Assembly: GCA_017467705.1 (NCBI GenBank)
Contig: JAFUSC010000043.1
Location: 1 to 37,355 of the forward strand
Origin: Prevotella sp.
GTDB lineage: Bacteria; Bacteroidota; Bacteroidia; Bacteroidales; Bacteroidaceae
Reading direction: 5' to 3'
Length of the DNA: 37,355 nucleotides
In this document: positions 17,781 to 27,268 of the stretch, piece by piece
How positions within the stretch are numbered: the stretch's first letter is position 1
Layout of the letters: each line of letters starts with the position of its first letter
The notes under the pieces: generated by a model
What the model was told of the DNA's origin: nothing
The model's database searches: none
What the model saw: the letters and a program-made list of their open reading frames with translations, nothing else
Made by a program: the position numbers and the translations under genes

Positions 17781-19118
17781 ATGCTCATGTTAAAGGGAAA
17801 GAAAATCGTTATGGGCATCACCGGCTCGATAGCCGCCTACAAGTCATGCCTGATCATACGCCAGCTCATCAAGGCCGGCGCTGAGGTGCAGGTGGTCATC
17901 ACACCCGCCGGACGTGAGTTCATCACCCCCATCACACTGTCGGCACTGACGCAGAAGCCGGTCATCACTGACTTCTTCGCCCAGCGTGACGGTACGTGGC
18001 ACTCACACGTGGCACTGGGACTATGGGCTGACGCCATGCTGATAGCCCCATGCACAGCCTCAACGCTGGGGAAGATGGCCAACGGCATTGCTGACAACAT
18101 GCTCATAACGACCTACCTGTCCATGAAGGCACCCGTGTTCATTGCTCCGGCGATGGACCTTGACATGTACCAGCACCCCACGACGCAGCAGAACATGGAA
18201 CGGCTGCGCGGCTTCGGCAACCACATCATTGAGCCGCAGTCAGGTTTTCTGGCCTCAGGACTGGAAGGCAAGGGACGCATGGAAGAGCCCGAACGGATAG
18301 TGGAGTATCTGAGCGAGAACTTAGCCCCCCTGTCGTCCCCCGAGGGGGACACTAATGTTCAAGGCGCAGCAAAAGCCTCCCCTCGGGGAGGTTTGGAGGG
18401 GGCTCCCTCTGGTTTGGAGGGGGCTCCCTCTGGTTTGGAGGGGGCTCCCTCTGGTTTGGAGGGGGCTCGCATCCTCATCACCGCAGGCCCGACCTACGAG
18501 AAGATTGACCCTGTGCGCTTCATCGGCAACTACAGCAGCGGCAAGATGGGCTTTGCACTGGCCGAAGAGTGTGCCCGACGTGGCGCCGAAGTGACGCTCA
18601 TTGCCGGTCCGGTCAGCTGCCAAGTGTCACCGGAACTCCGTGAGCTGATTCACCGGATTGACGTGGAGAGCTGCGAAGAGATGTATCAGGCAGCCATCAG
18701 TGCCTTCCCCGCACACCAGGCAGCCATCCTCTGTGCTGCCGTGGCCGACTTCCGTCCTGCCCGGCAAGCAGAACGGAAAATCAAGCGTGAGAAAGAAAGC
18801 GGCGACGGCTCATTGCAGCTGCAACTGGTTCCCACCCGCGACATTGCTGCGGCACTGGGACGGATGAAGCAACCCGGACAGCGACTGGTGGGCTTTGCGC
18901 TGGAGACCAACGACGAAGAAGCCAATGCACGACAGAAGTTGCAGAAGAAGAATCTCGACTTCATCGTGCTGAACTCACTCAACAATCAAGGCACGTGCTT
19001 TCAGTCGGACGACAACCAGATTACCATCATCTCGCAGGACGGTGAGAAGTGCTTTGACAAGAAGCCGAAAGCACTTGTTGCACAAGACATTATTGACGAG
19101 TTATTCAACATTCTATGA
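17781..19118 (+). CDS. coaBC: Bifunctional phosphopantothenoylcysteine decarboxylase / phosphopantothenate-cysteine ligase
   Basis: CoaBC makes 4'-phosphopantetheine from phosphopantothenate and cysteine in coenzyme A synthesis. The flavin decarboxylase half (about 1-180) has GITGSIAAYK, the histidine motif SHVALG and PAMDLDMYQHP. The ligase half starts with RILITAGPTYEKIDPVRFI and includes SSGKMG. The two halves are joined by an unusually long Pro/Gly/Ser-rich linker, with four copies of a 21-bp unit encoding GLEGAPS, apparently from intergenic-type repeat DNA. The frame is maintained. A Met two codons downstream (17787) is an alternative start. Confidence 0.94.
   Translation: MLMLKGKKIVMGITGSIAAYKSCLIIRQLIKAGAEVQVVITPAGREFITPITLSALTQKPVITDFFAQRDGTWHSHVALGLWADAMLIAPCTASTLGKMANGIADNMLITTYLSMKAPVFIAPAMDLDMYQHPTTQQNMERLRGFGNHIIEPQSGFLASGLEGKGRMEEPERIVEYLSENLAPLSSPEGDTNVQGAAKASPRGGLEGAPSGLEGAPSGLEGAPSGLEGARILITAGPTYEKIDPVRFIGNYSSGKMGFALAEECARRGAEVTLIAGPVSCQVSPELRELIHRIDVESCEEMYQAAISAFPAHQAAILCAAVADFRPARQAERKIKREKESGDGSLQLQLVPTRDIAAALGRMKQPGQRLVGFALETNDEEANARQKLQKKNLDFIVLNSLNNQGTCFQSDDNQITIISQDGEKCFDKKPKALVAQDIIDELFNIL
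18330..18470 (+). repeat. Tandem 21-bp repeat and palindromic motif in the coaBC linker
   Basis: Units of GGTTTGGAGGGGGCTCCCTCT begin at 18390, 18411 and 18432, with a partial one at 18453. They follow a C/G palindrome (CCCCTGTCGTCCCCCGAGGGGG, 18330-18351). The unit is translated as GLEGAPS. Confidence 0.9.
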
Positions 19119-20023
19119 AGACCATCCAGACCATCTTGACACTTTGTCTGCTCTTGACAGCAGGGCACCTGAAGGCACAGGAACTGTTGGCCAAGGTGAA
19201 CATCAACCACAGCCAGATTCAGGGCACGGACAACAGCGTGTTCGAGAACCTGCAACAGACGCTGGAGCAGTTCATCAATGACCGCCAATGGACCGCCTTG
19301 CAGTTTCAGCAGAACGAGCGCATTGTCTGTAACTTCAACATCACCGTGACCAAGTACGTCAAGGAGGATAACCGATTCAGCTGCACGGCACTCATACAGG
19401 CCAACCGGCCCGTCTACAACTCTGCCTACAACAGCACACTCTACAACAACAGCGATAAGAGCTTCGACTTTGATTTCGCGCAGTTCGACCAGCTGAACTT
19501 CAGCGACGAGATGATAGACAATCAGCTCACCGCACTGGTGGCCTATTACTGCTACCTGATCATCGGTCTCGACCTTGACTCATTCAGTCCCATGGGTGGC
19601 ACTGACGTGCTGCAGCAATGCCTGAACCTTGTCAACAATGCCCAAGACCTCGGTTTCTCCGGGTGGAAAGCCTTTGAAGACAGCCGCAACCGCTTTGCCA
19701 TCATCAACGACTATCTTGACGAGGCCATGAAACCCTTTCGCCAGTTGCAGTACGACTACTACCGCACGGGACTTGACGAGATGGCCAACAACGCAGAGCG
19801 TGGCCGCACCGCCATCACGACGACGCTGGAAGAAAACCTGAAGGCAGCCCACAGCAACAAACCGCTCAGCCTGTTGCCACAGATATGGACCGACTACAAG
19901 CGCGACGAGCTTGCCAATATATATAAAGGTAAAGGAACACAGAAAGAGAAAGAATCCATCTATGAACTGCTGTTCTCCATCAACGCCGCACAAAACAATG
20001 CGTGGGAACAGATTAAGCAGTAA
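19115..20023 (+). CDS. porD: PorD-like secretion protein (DUF4835)
   Basis: The 302-residue protein begins with a signal peptide (MKTIQTILTLCLLLTAGHLKAQ) and matches the DUF4835/PorD family in its LLAKVNINHSQIQGT opening and VAYYCYLIIGLDLDSFSPMGG segment. PorD is linked to the type IX secretion system of Bacteroidetes; its exact role is unclear. The start overlaps the coaBC stop by 4 bp. Order coaBC-porD-recN is a common Bacteroidetes arrangement. Secretion-tail proteins elsewhere in the window fit a functional secretion system. Confidence 0.9.
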   Translation: MKTIQTILTLCLLLTAGHLKAQELLAKVNINHSQIQGTDNSVFENLQQTLEQFINDRQWTALQFQQNERIVCNFNITVTKYVKEDNRFSCTALIQANRPVYNSAYNSTLYNNSDKSFDFDFAQFDQLNFSDEMIDNQLTALVAYYCYLIIGLDLDSFSPMGGTDVLQQCLNLVNNAQDLGFSGWKAFEDSRNRFAIINDYLDEAMKPFRQLQYDYYRTGLDEMANNAERGRTAITTTLEENLKAAHSNKPLSLLPQIWTDYKRDELANIYKGKGTQKEKESIYELLFSINAAQNNAWEQIKQ

Positions 20024-20034
20024 GGACACCATCT

Positions 20035-21696
20035 ATGCTGAAACGACTATACATCAAAGACTATACGCTCATCGACGTGCTCGACATTGAGTTTGACCAA
20101 GGTTTCTCTGTCATCACCGGCGAGACCGGTGCCGGCAAGAGCATCATTCTCGGTGCCCTCGGACTCATTCTGGGCCGCCGGGCTGATGCCAAGGAAATCA
20201 AGACGGGCGCCACACGCTGCTGCATAGAGGCCCACTTCGACCTGAGCAACTATGCCATGCAGGACTTTTTTGACGACAATGACATTGACTACGATGCCGA
20301 AGACTGTATCATACGCCGTGAGCTGACCAGCGCAGGCAAAAGCCGGTCGTTCATCAATGACACCCCGGCCTCGCTTGCCCTGCTGAAGGAGCTCGGCGAA
20401 CGGCTCGTAGACATTCACTCACAGCACCAGAACCTGCTTCTCAACAAACACGACTTCCAGCTCAGCGTCATCGACATCATAGCTGACGACCAGCAGTTGC
20501 TGACCAATTACCACACGGCCTATACGCACATGCACGACCTGCGTCACCGGTTGGAGACGCTGCAGAACGACATTGAGCAGAGCCGACAGAACGCAGACTT
20601 CCTGCAGTTCCAGTTCAACGAACTGTGTCAGGCGAATCTTTCACCTGATGAACAGGAAGAGCTGGAGCAACGCAGCGACACCATGACCCATGCCGAGGAC
20701 ATCAAGAGCGCCCTCTACGAAGCAGACACAGCACTCTCCGACGATGAGCACGGCGTTGTCAGCCAACTGAAGAAAGCCTACAACGCACTCAGCAGCATCT
20801 CGAACGTGTTGCCACAGACACAAGAGCTGGCCGAACGCATGGACACCTGCTACATTGAGCTGAAAGACATGGCACAGGAAGTGGGTTCACGCATCGGTGA
20901 CATCGACTTCGACCCGTCAGAGCTGGATGCCGTCAACAATCGGTTGGACAGAATCTACGAGCTTGAAAAGAAATATCACTGCCAGTCGGTGGATGAGCTG
21001 TTGACGCTTCAGGAAGAACTGAAAGGCAAACTGGGAGCCATTGAGAACAGCGATGAAGCACTGGCCGAACTGCAACAGGCACTCACCAAGCAGCAACAGG
21101 AATGTGAACGGCTGGCTGCGTCGCTGACCAAGCAACGCACCAAAGCAGCACGCCTGATAGAGAAAGACATCCTGCAACGGCTCATGCTGCTCGGCATGCC
21201 TCACGTCCGCTTCGAGATCAGCATTATGGAAGAGAGCTTAGGCCCCAACGGACACGACAAGGTGGCGTTCCTCTTCAGTGCCAACAAGTCAATGCCCATG
21301 CAGCCTGTGTCGCAAATAGCCTCCGGCGGCGAGATTGCCCGCGTGATGCTGGCCCTGAAGACCATCATCAGCAACGCATCCAAGCTGCCGACCATCATCT
21401 TCGACGAGATAGACACAGGTGTCAGCGGCAAGACAGCCGAGTGCATGGCACAGATGATGCAGGAAATGGGACAGGAAGGGCGACAGGTCATCAGCATCAC
21501 CCACCTGCCACAGATTGCAGCACTCGGTTCGACACACTATAAAGTATATAAGGAAGAGACAGCCGAGGGCACCCACAGCCACATGAAGCGTCTCGACAAT
21601 GAAGAACGCATCCGCGAGATAGCACAGATGCTCAGTGGCAGCGACATCAGCGAAGCCGCCGTCAGCAATGCCAAGGAGCTGTTAAGAATTAAATAA
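20035..21696 (+). CDS. recN: DNA repair protein RecN
   Basis: RecN is an SMC-like ATPase acting in double-strand break repair. Of 553 residues, the N-terminal ATPase lobe has Walker A GETGAGKS (29-36), long helical coiled-coil arms cover roughly 150-380, and the C-terminal lobe has the signature-like IASGGEIARVMLALK and Walker B TIIFDEIDTGVSGKTA near 460. It follows porD by 11 bp and probably shares the dnaN operon. All key motifs are intact. Confidence 0.96.
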   Translation: MLKRLYIKDYTLIDVLDIEFDQGFSVITGETGAGKSIILGALGLILGRRADAKEIKTGATRCCIEAHFDLSNYAMQDFFDDNDIDYDAEDCIIRRELTSAGKSRSFINDTPASLALLKELGERLVDIHSQHQNLLLNKHDFQLSVIDIIADDQQLLTNYHTAYTHMHDLRHRLETLQNDIEQSRQNADFLQFQFNELCQANLSPDEQEELEQRSDTMTHAEDIKSALYEADTALSDDEHGVVSQLKKAYNALSSISNVLPQTQELAERMDTCYIELKDMAQEVGSRIGDIDFDPSELDAVNNRLDRIYELEKKYHCQSVDELLTLQEELKGKLGAIENSDEALAELQQALTKQQQECERLAASLTKQRTKAARLIEKDILQRLMLLGMPHVRFEISIMEESLGPNGHDKVAFLFSANKSMPMQPVSQIASGGEIARVMLALKTIISNASKLPTIIFDEIDTGVSGKTAECMAQMMQEMGQEGRQVISITHLPQIAALGSTHYKVYKEETAEGTHSHMKRLDNEERIREIAQMLSGSDISEAAVSNAKELLRIK

Positions 21697-21705
21697 GAAA
21701 AGAAC

Positions 21706-23406
21706 ATGAAACAGAAACAATGGAATAGGACGAGAAAGTTGGTTTGGGTGATTCTGCCCTTATGCCTTTTCACCTTTTTACCTTTAGGAGCACAGCCGGG
21801 CTGGACCTCCAAGGCAGCCAAGTCAGTGTTCACGCTCAAGACGTTTGCAGCTGACGGTTCGCTCATTGCCAGCAGCAACGGATTCTTCGTCAACGAACAA
21901 GGCGATGCCGTGAGCACGTTCACTCCGTTCATCAATGCCCAGCGTGCCGTCATTATCGACGCTTCCGGCAAGGAAGCAGCCGTTGAGTGCATGTTAGGTG
22001 CCAACGAGATGCTTGACGTGGCAAAGTTCCGCGTAGCCTCCAAGAAAGCAGAGCCGCTGACAATTGCCACGGCACAGGCCGCCAACGGCAGCGAGGTGTG
22101 GCTGCTGCCCTACTCCACCAAGAAGCCCAACGCCGTGAAAGGCACCGTGCAGAAGTCGGAGACCCTCATGGAGAAGTATTCCTATTACACGCTCAACCTC
22201 ACGATGGCAGAAAGTGCTGTCGGTTCACCGCTGCTCAACGCCAACGGACAGGTCATCGGCATGATGCAGCCCTCGGCACAGCCTGTCACCACCACCAGCT
22301 ACGCCATCAGTGCAGCCTACGCAAGCAGCCTGACCATCAGTGCCTTCAGTCTCAATGACGCTACGCTCAAGAAGACACACATCAAACTGGCACTGCCCGA
22401 CGATAAGGAACAGGCCCAGCTGACGCTCTTCATGGCTGCCAGCACCATGAGCATGGAAGAGTACGCCGCACTGACCGACGACTTCATCAGCAAATTTCCC
22501 GACTCCCCCGACGGCTATATTACCCGTGCACAGCTCCACGTCAACAACGATAAGTTCGACGCTGCCGATGCTGACATGCAGCAAGCCGTCAGCGTGAGCA
22601 ATGCGAAAGACGACACCTACTACAACTACGCCCGTATCATCTATCAGAAGGAGGTCTACAAGCATGACAAGCCTTTTGAGCCTTGGAGCCTTGACCGGGC
22701 ACTGGAGGAGATACACCGCAGCATCGACCTCAACCCACAGCCTGCCTATCGCCACCTTGAAGGACAGATTCTGTTTGCCCAACAGAAGTACACGGAAGCT
22801 GACCAATTGTTCCAGCAACTGTTACAGACCGACATGCGCAGCGCCGAGTTGTTCTACGAAAGTGCCCGCTGCAAGGAGATGCTGGCCGACACCACTGCAC
22901 AGCTCGCCCTGCTCGACAGTGCTGTCAATGCAAACTCACGGCCTTTCCTGCGTGAAGCTGCGCCCTACATCTGGGCACGTGCCACGGCTCTGCTGAACGC
23001 CGGCAAGAACAGACAGGCCGTGCTTGACTTCAATGAGTACGAGAAGCTGATGGGCAACAACGTCAACGCCGACTTCTACTACATCCGCGAGCAGGCAGAA
23101 CTGGGTGGACGTCAGTTCCAGCAGGCACTCGACGACATCAGGAAGGCTACGGAGATGGCTCCCGGCGAATATCTGTACTGGGCAGAACGTGCCTCACTTG
23201 AGGTTCGTGTGTCCATGCCCGACGATGCCATCCGGTCAGCACAGACCTGCATCAGCATTGCTCCCGACGAGAGTGACGGCTACCTGTTCCTCGGTGTGGC
23301 CCAATGCCAGAAGAACAACAAGGCCGAAGGACTGAAGAACCTCAACATAGCCAAAGAAAAGGGCAACAGCCAAGCTGATGCCCTCATTGAAAGATATTCG
23401 AAGTAA
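21706..23406 (+). CDS. Exported degenerate trypsin-fold/TPR protein
   Basis: The 566-residue product has a signal peptide (about 1-29, ending near LGAQ), a trypsin-like domain about 30-215 and TPR-like helices from about 235 to the end. The protease resemblance is in SNGFFVNEQGDAVSTFTPF and MLDVAKFRV. The catalytic His of the usual TxxHV motif is replaced (STFTPF), and the GNSGSP-like Ser site reads SAVGSP, so a Val replaces the nucleophile. The protein is therefore likely a non-catalytic scaffold or binding protein in the periplasm or at the outer membrane. It follows recN by 9 bp. Confidence 0.78.
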   Translation: MKQKQWNRTRKLVWVILPLCLFTFLPLGAQPGWTSKAAKSVFTLKTFAADGSLIASSNGFFVNEQGDAVSTFTPFINAQRAVIIDASGKEAAVECMLGANEMLDVAKFRVASKKAEPLTIATAQAANGSEVWLLPYSTKKPNAVKGTVQKSETLMEKYSYYTLNLTMAESAVGSPLLNANGQVIGMMQPSAQPVTTTSYAISAAYASSLTISAFSLNDATLKKTHIKLALPDDKEQAQLTLFMAASTMSMEEYAALTDDFISKFPDSPDGYITRAQLHVNNDKFDAADADMQQAVSVSNAKDDTYYNYARIIYQKEVYKHDKPFEPWSLDRALEEIHRSIDLNPQPAYRHLEGQILFAQQKYTEADQLFQQLLQTDMRSAELFYESARCKEMLADTTAQLALLDSAVNANSRPFLREAAPYIWARATALLNAGKNRQAVLDFNEYEKLMGNNVNADFYYIREQAELGGRQFQQALDDIRKATEMAPGEYLYWAERASLEVRVSMPDDAIRSAQTCISIAPDESDGYLFLGVAQCQKNNKAEGLKNLNIAKEKGNSQADALIERYSK

Positions 23407-23438
23407 CTATTATTCAGGAGTTCAGGAGTTACAGAAGC

Positions 23439-24998
23439 CTACACAAACGGCGGATTGTCACCTTGAGCGGCAGGCCATGGCATGTCTGACAGATTATCGT
23501 CAGCCATGTCATTGGTGTTCATACGGCTTTCACGTATCACGTCTCCTGTGTCCTTGATCTCACCGCCTTCGTCAGGCGACTTGCGCAGTCTGCCCTCCTC
23601 ACGGTTTTCAAACCGGGTGAACTCGGCACGGAAGTGCAGCTTCACGGTTCCCGTAGCACCTTTACGGTGCTTGGCAATGATGATTTCCGCCACGCCACGC
23701 AAGTCAGCACCAGTTTCAGCATCCTGCTTAAAGCCGTAGTACTCCGGTCGGTGTACGAAGAGCACCATGTCAGCGTCCTGCTCAATGGCTCCCGACTCAC
23801 GCAGGTCTGACAGCTGGGGGCGTTTACCTTCGTTACCCTCACGGTTCTCCACACCACGGTTCAGCTGACTCAGTGCCAGAATGGGGACGTTCAGGTCCTT
23901 GGCCAGTCCCTTCAGTGAGCGCGAGATGGTGCTCACCTCCTCCTGACGTGACGTGAAGCGCATGCCGTTGGCGTTCATCAGCTGCAAGTAGTCAATCATG
24001 ATGAGCTTCACCCCGTGCTCACGCACCAGCCGTCGCGCCTTCGTCTGCAACTCAAAGACTGAGAGTCCGGGCGTGTCGTCCACGTAGAGCGGAGCACCGA
24101 GCAATCCCGGCAGCCGCTTGTCAAGCCGCTCCCACTCGTCAGGGCGCAGTTGGCCGTTCTGTATCTTCGTACCAGTTATCTCACAGCAGTTGGCAATCAA
24201 TCGGTTCACCAACTGCACATTGCTCATTTCCAGTGAGAAGAACGCCATGGGGACGTGGTGGTCGGCAGCAATGTTCTTGGCCATAGAGAGCGCAAAGGCC
24301 GTCTTACCCATGGCGGGACGTCCGGCTAAGATGACCAAGTCACTGGCTTGCCATCCGCTGGTGATGTCGTCGAGCTTGTTGTAACCGCTGGGCACGCCCG
24401 TCAGTCCATCCTTGTTCTTGGCAGCAGCCTGAATCACCTCCACGGCATTACGGATAACGGGGTCAATCTGCGTGTAGTCCTTCTTCATGTTCACCTGTGC
24501 CAGCTCAAAGAGACTTCCCTCGGCGTGCTGCATCAGCTCGTCGATGTCCGTCGTCTCGTCGAAAGCCCTTCCTTCAATGTCGCCGCAGAAGTGAATAAGC
24601 TGCCGCGCCATGGCCTTCTGAGCAATGACGTGAGCATGATACTCCACATTGGCTGACGACACCACACGTGAACTGAGCTCAGTGATATAGACCGGTCCGC
24701 CCACCTGTTCCAGCGTACCGTTACGTGCCAGCTGGTCAGTGACCGTGAGCAGGTCAACAGGCTTCTCGTTGATGCTCAGTTCACGAATGGCGGCATACAC
24801 CATCTGGTTACGCGGTTCGTAGAAACTCTCCGGTCGCAGCAGTTCACACACCACGGCATACGCATCCTTGTCAATCATCAGTGCGCCGAGCACGGCCCGC
24901 TCCATGTCAGGAGCCTGTGGCTGCAGCCGGCCAAGCCCGTTGTCCACGGGCTGAGGAGTTCTGGGGCGGCGCACGCCGCCTGTCGGTTTATCTGCCAT
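23439..24998 (-). CDS. dnaB: Replicative DNA helicase
   Basis: DnaB is the hexameric 5'-3' helicase at the replication fork. From the ATG at 24998 it is 519 residues: an N-terminal DnaB domain (APDMERAVLGALM), Walker A AGRPAMGKT (225-233), Walker B region LIMIDYLQLM, and SRSLKGLAKDLNVP and QDADMVLFVHRP in the C-terminal domain. A longer in-frame start at 25055 would cover the promoter -7 box, so 24998 is preferred. It ends tail to tail with the preceding plus-strand gene, with a 32 bp gap. Confidence 0.95.
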   Translation of the reverse strand: MADKPTGGVRRPRTPQPVDNGLGRLQPQAPDMERAVLGALMIDKDAYAVVCELLRPESFYEPRNQMVYAAIRELSINEKPVDLLTVTDQLARNGTLEQVGGPVYITELSSRVVSSANVEYHAHVIAQKAMARQLIHFCGDIEGRAFDETTDIDELMQHAEGSLFELAQVNMKKDYTQIDPVIRNAVEVIQAAAKNKDGLTGVPSGYNKLDDITSGWQASDLVILAGRPAMGKTAFALSMAKNIAADHHVPMAFFSLEMSNVQLVNRLIANCCEITGTKIQNGQLRPDEWERLDKRLPGLLGAPLYVDDTPGLSVFELQTKARRLVREHGVKLIMIDYLQLMNANGMRFTSRQEEVSTISRSLKGLAKDLNVPILALSQLNRGVENREGNEGKRPQLSDLRESGAIEQDADMVLFVHRPEYYGFKQDAETGADLRGVAEIIIAKHRKGATGTVKLHFRAEFTRFENREEGRLRKSPDEGGEIKDTGDVIRESRMNTNDMADDNLSDMPWPAAQGDNPPFV

Positions 24999-25027
24999 AA
25001 TTCGTTTTTGGGTTCTGGTTCGGGTTG

Positions 25028-25035
25028 CAAAGGTA
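25028..25035 (-). promoter_or_regulatory. Promoter -7 box of dnaB
   Basis: On the minus strand this reads TACCTTTG, matching TAnnTTTG. A CTTG about 17 nt upstream is an imperfect -33 box. It lies 30-37 bp before the 24998 start and inside the rejected longer reading frame. Confidence 0.65.
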
Positions 25036-25138
25036 ATCATTTTTTTGCATAGCAAGAGCGTTTCATGTAGTTAAAGGGAGTTAAAGAATAAAAGGCGGTT
25101 GGTCAGCATTAAAAAAATATTAATTCTTTAAGTGTTGT

Positions 25139-25170
25139 CTTGTCCATCTTAATTAATAATTGTACCTTTG
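25139..25170 (+). promoter_or_regulatory. Promoter of mazG
   Basis: CTTG at 25139-25142, 20-nt spacer and TACCTTTG at 25163-25170. The -7 box overlaps a TTG start codon at 25160 that would add seven residues, so the ATG at 25181 is chosen. Confidence 0.7.
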
Positions 25171-25180
25171 TGGCATTATT

Positions 25181-25981
25181 ATGAAACAGATGCATACAAG
25201 AGAAGAGAAGATGGAAGCCTTCGGGCGGCTGCTGGACGTGATGGACCGTCTGCGCGAGGAGTGCCCGTGGGACCGCAAGCAGACGAACGAGAGTCTGCGG
25301 CCCAACACCATCGAGGAAACCTATGAACTGTGCGAGGCCATCATCCGCGATGACCAACGCGAAATATGCAAGGAGCTGGGCGACGTGCTGCTCCACGTGG
25401 TATTCTACGGACGCATTGGCGAAGAGAAAGGGCAGTTTGACATTGCCGACGTCTGCAACAAGCTGTGCGACAAACTCATCTTCCGCCATCCGCACGTCTA
25501 CGGCGAGGCCGTGGCCAAGGATGCCGAGGCCGTGCTGGAGAGTTGGGAACAGATCAAGCTGAAGGAGAAGGACGGAAACAAGACGGTGCTCTCTGGTGTG
25601 CCGGCTGCACTGCCGTCACTCATCAAGGCATACCGCATACAAGACAAGGCACGCAACGTGGGGTTCGACTGGGAAGACCGCGGCGACGTGTGGGCCAAGG
25701 TGCGCGAAGAGCTGGACGAGCTGCAGGCTGAGCTGGAGAAGGACGACCGCCAGCACTCCACCGAGGAGCTGGGCGACTTCCTGTTCTCCGTCATCAACGC
25801 CGCAAGGCTCTACAAGCTGAACCCGGACAATGCGCTTGAAATGACGAACCAGAAATTCATCCGCCGCTTCAACTACATTGAGCAGCACAGCATACGTGCC
25901 GGACGACCGTTCACGGAAATGACACTGGACGAAATGGACCAGCTGTGGAACGAGGCAAAGGAGGAAGAAGAACGTATATAA
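25181..25981 (+). CDS. mazG: MazG nucleoside triphosphate pyrophosphohydrolase
   Basis: MazG hydrolyses NTPs to NMPs and pyrophosphate, cleaning nucleotide pools. The 266-residue product has two MazG domains: the first with DRLREECPWDRKQT and IEETYELCEAI followed by ELGDVLLHVVFY, the second with REELDELQAEL and EELGDFLFSVINAARL. The metal-binding Glu/Asp helices are intact in both. It has its own promoter, divergent from dnaB, and is followed by a strong hairpin and the IS110 element. Confidence 0.94.
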   Translation: MKQMHTREEKMEAFGRLLDVMDRLREECPWDRKQTNESLRPNTIEETYELCEAIIRDDQREICKELGDVLLHVVFYGRIGEEKGQFDIADVCNKLCDKLIFRHPHVYGEAVAKDAEAVLESWEQIKLKEKDGNKTVLSGVPAALPSLIKAYRIQDKARNVGFDWEDRGDVWAKVREELDELQAELEKDDRQHSTEELGDFLFSVINAARLYKLNPDNALEMTNQKFIRRFNYIEQHSIRAGRPFTEMTLDEMDQLWNEAKEEEERI

Positions 25982-26037
25982 TATAATAAATAAGTTACTA
26001 TGTTTGCAGACGCTAACGATAAAGTAAGACAAGCAAG

Positions 26038-26093
26038 ACACCGCTCTCGGGGGCTACGAGCCCCCTGCCGCGAGGCACCCCCTCGGTGTTTTT
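26038..26093 (+). terminator. Hairpin followed by a T-run after mazG
   Basis: An inner stem GGGGGCT (26049-26055) and AGCCCCC (26059-26065) with an ACG loop is enclosed by ACACCG (26038-26043) and CGGTGT (26084-26089), then TTTTT. This is a credible intrinsic terminator for mazG. The IS element begins only some 10-20 bp downstream. Confidence 0.7.
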
Positions 26094-26113
26094 CATAGTT
26101 TTCTGAGCAAAAG

Positions 26114-26144
26114 TTGGTACGTTAATAATTGGATTGTATTTTTG
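26114..26144 (+). promoter_or_regulatory. Promoter of the IS110 transposase
   Basis: TTGG at 26114-26117, 19-nt spacer, TATTTTTG at 26137-26144. The -33 region overlaps the proposed left subterminal repeat. The start codon is 47 bp downstream. Confidence 0.55.
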
Positions 26145-26191
26145 TAACTGCGAAGTAAACAATATACATTCACAATTAAAACCGTACCGAG

Positions 26192-27268
26192 ATGCAAAGG
26201 AACAAAATTTCTTTCAAAGGACAAAAGATTTTTATAGGAATCGACGTCCACAAGAAGAATTGGGATGTGGCAATCGCTCCCGCAGTAGGAAATGTGAAGA
26301 GGCACACTCAGAAAGCCTCGGCAAAAGCGCTCTTTGACTTTTTGAAGAAGCATTACCCGGATGGTGACTATCTGGCAGTTTACGAATCAGGCTTCAGCGG
26401 TTATTCCACCTATTATGCTCTGAAGGAAGTCGGCATTGAATGCATGGTAATTCATGCAGCTGACGTTCCAACTACTCAGTATGAGGAGGTGATGAAGACG
26501 GATAGGGTCGATTCCATCAAGCTGGTGAGATCCTTAAAGGCAGGATTGCTCAAAGGCATCTACATCAGGGAGAAGGAAAATATTGACGACCGCTCAGTAG
26601 TCCGCATCCGCAAGACCATCCAGAAACAACTCTCAGGTTATAAGGCAAGAGTCAAGCATATGCTGCATTGCAATGGTGTATTGCTCCCTGAGCGTTTCGA
26701 GAAGCCTGGCTCACATTGGTCTAAGGCCTTCATCAAGTGGCTGAAGGAGGACGTGAGGCTGCTCTCGTCAACGAGGAACTCACTAGACTTACTCATTCGT
26801 CAGGTAGAGACAATCCGCATGACGTTGCTTGAAGCCACTAAGATGATGCGCAACCTAAGCCAGACGGAGAGATACAAGCGTAAGTTTGACCTTCTGATGA
26901 CAGTGCCAGGTATAGGTGTAGCAGTATCTATGTGCATCCTTACTGAAGTATATGATGTGAAGCGATTTCACAATGAGAATCAATTTGCAGCCTATCTTGG
27001 CTTGATACCCACCAGCCACAGCAGCGGTGACAAGGTCGCTCATGGAGAGATGACTTTCAGAGGAAACAAGCAGCTTGGCCCGATGATCATCGAGGCAGCG
27101 TGGATTACAATCTGCAAGGATGCCGGTCTCGGCTCGCTCTACTTGCGCTACAAGGAAAGGATGAAACCACAGGAGGCGATAGTAAGGATTGCAAGAAAGC
27201 TCTCCAACATCATCTTCGCCATCCTGAAGAACGAAAAAGAATATGTACCATACCATACGGGTAAATGA
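26192..27268 (+). CDS. IS110-family transposase (DEDD recombinase)
   Basis: The 358 residues have the DEDD (RuvC-like) domain followed by a Transposase_20 domain. The acidic residues are visible: Asp18 (GIDVHKKNWDVAI), Glu65 (AVYESGFSGYS), Asp104 and Asp107 (KTDRVDS). The C-terminal domain shows TVPGIGVAVSM (237-247), AAYLGLIPTSHSSG (266-279) and FRGNKQLG; Ser278 is the likely conserved catalytic Ser. Nothing is truncated, so the enzyme appears active. Recombinases of this family use a structured bridge RNA from the element to pair target and donor DNA; a candidate region lies downstream. Confidence 0.95.
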   Translation: MQRNKISFKGQKIFIGIDVHKKNWDVAIAPAVGNVKRHTQKASAKALFDFLKKHYPDGDYLAVYESGFSGYSTYYALKEVGIECMVIHAADVPTTQYEEVMKTDRVDSIKLVRSLKAGLLKGIYIREKENIDDRSVVRIRKTIQKQLSGYKARVKHMLHCNGVLLPERFEKPGSHWSKAFIKWLKEDVRLLSSTRNSLDLLIRQVETIRMTLLEATKMMRNLSQTERYKRKFDLLMTVPGIGVAVSMCILTEVYDVKRFHNENQFAAYLGLIPTSHSSGDKVAHGEMTFRGNKQLGPMIIEAAWITICKDAGLGSLYLRYKERMKPQEAIVRIARKLSNIIFAILKNEKEYVPYHTGK

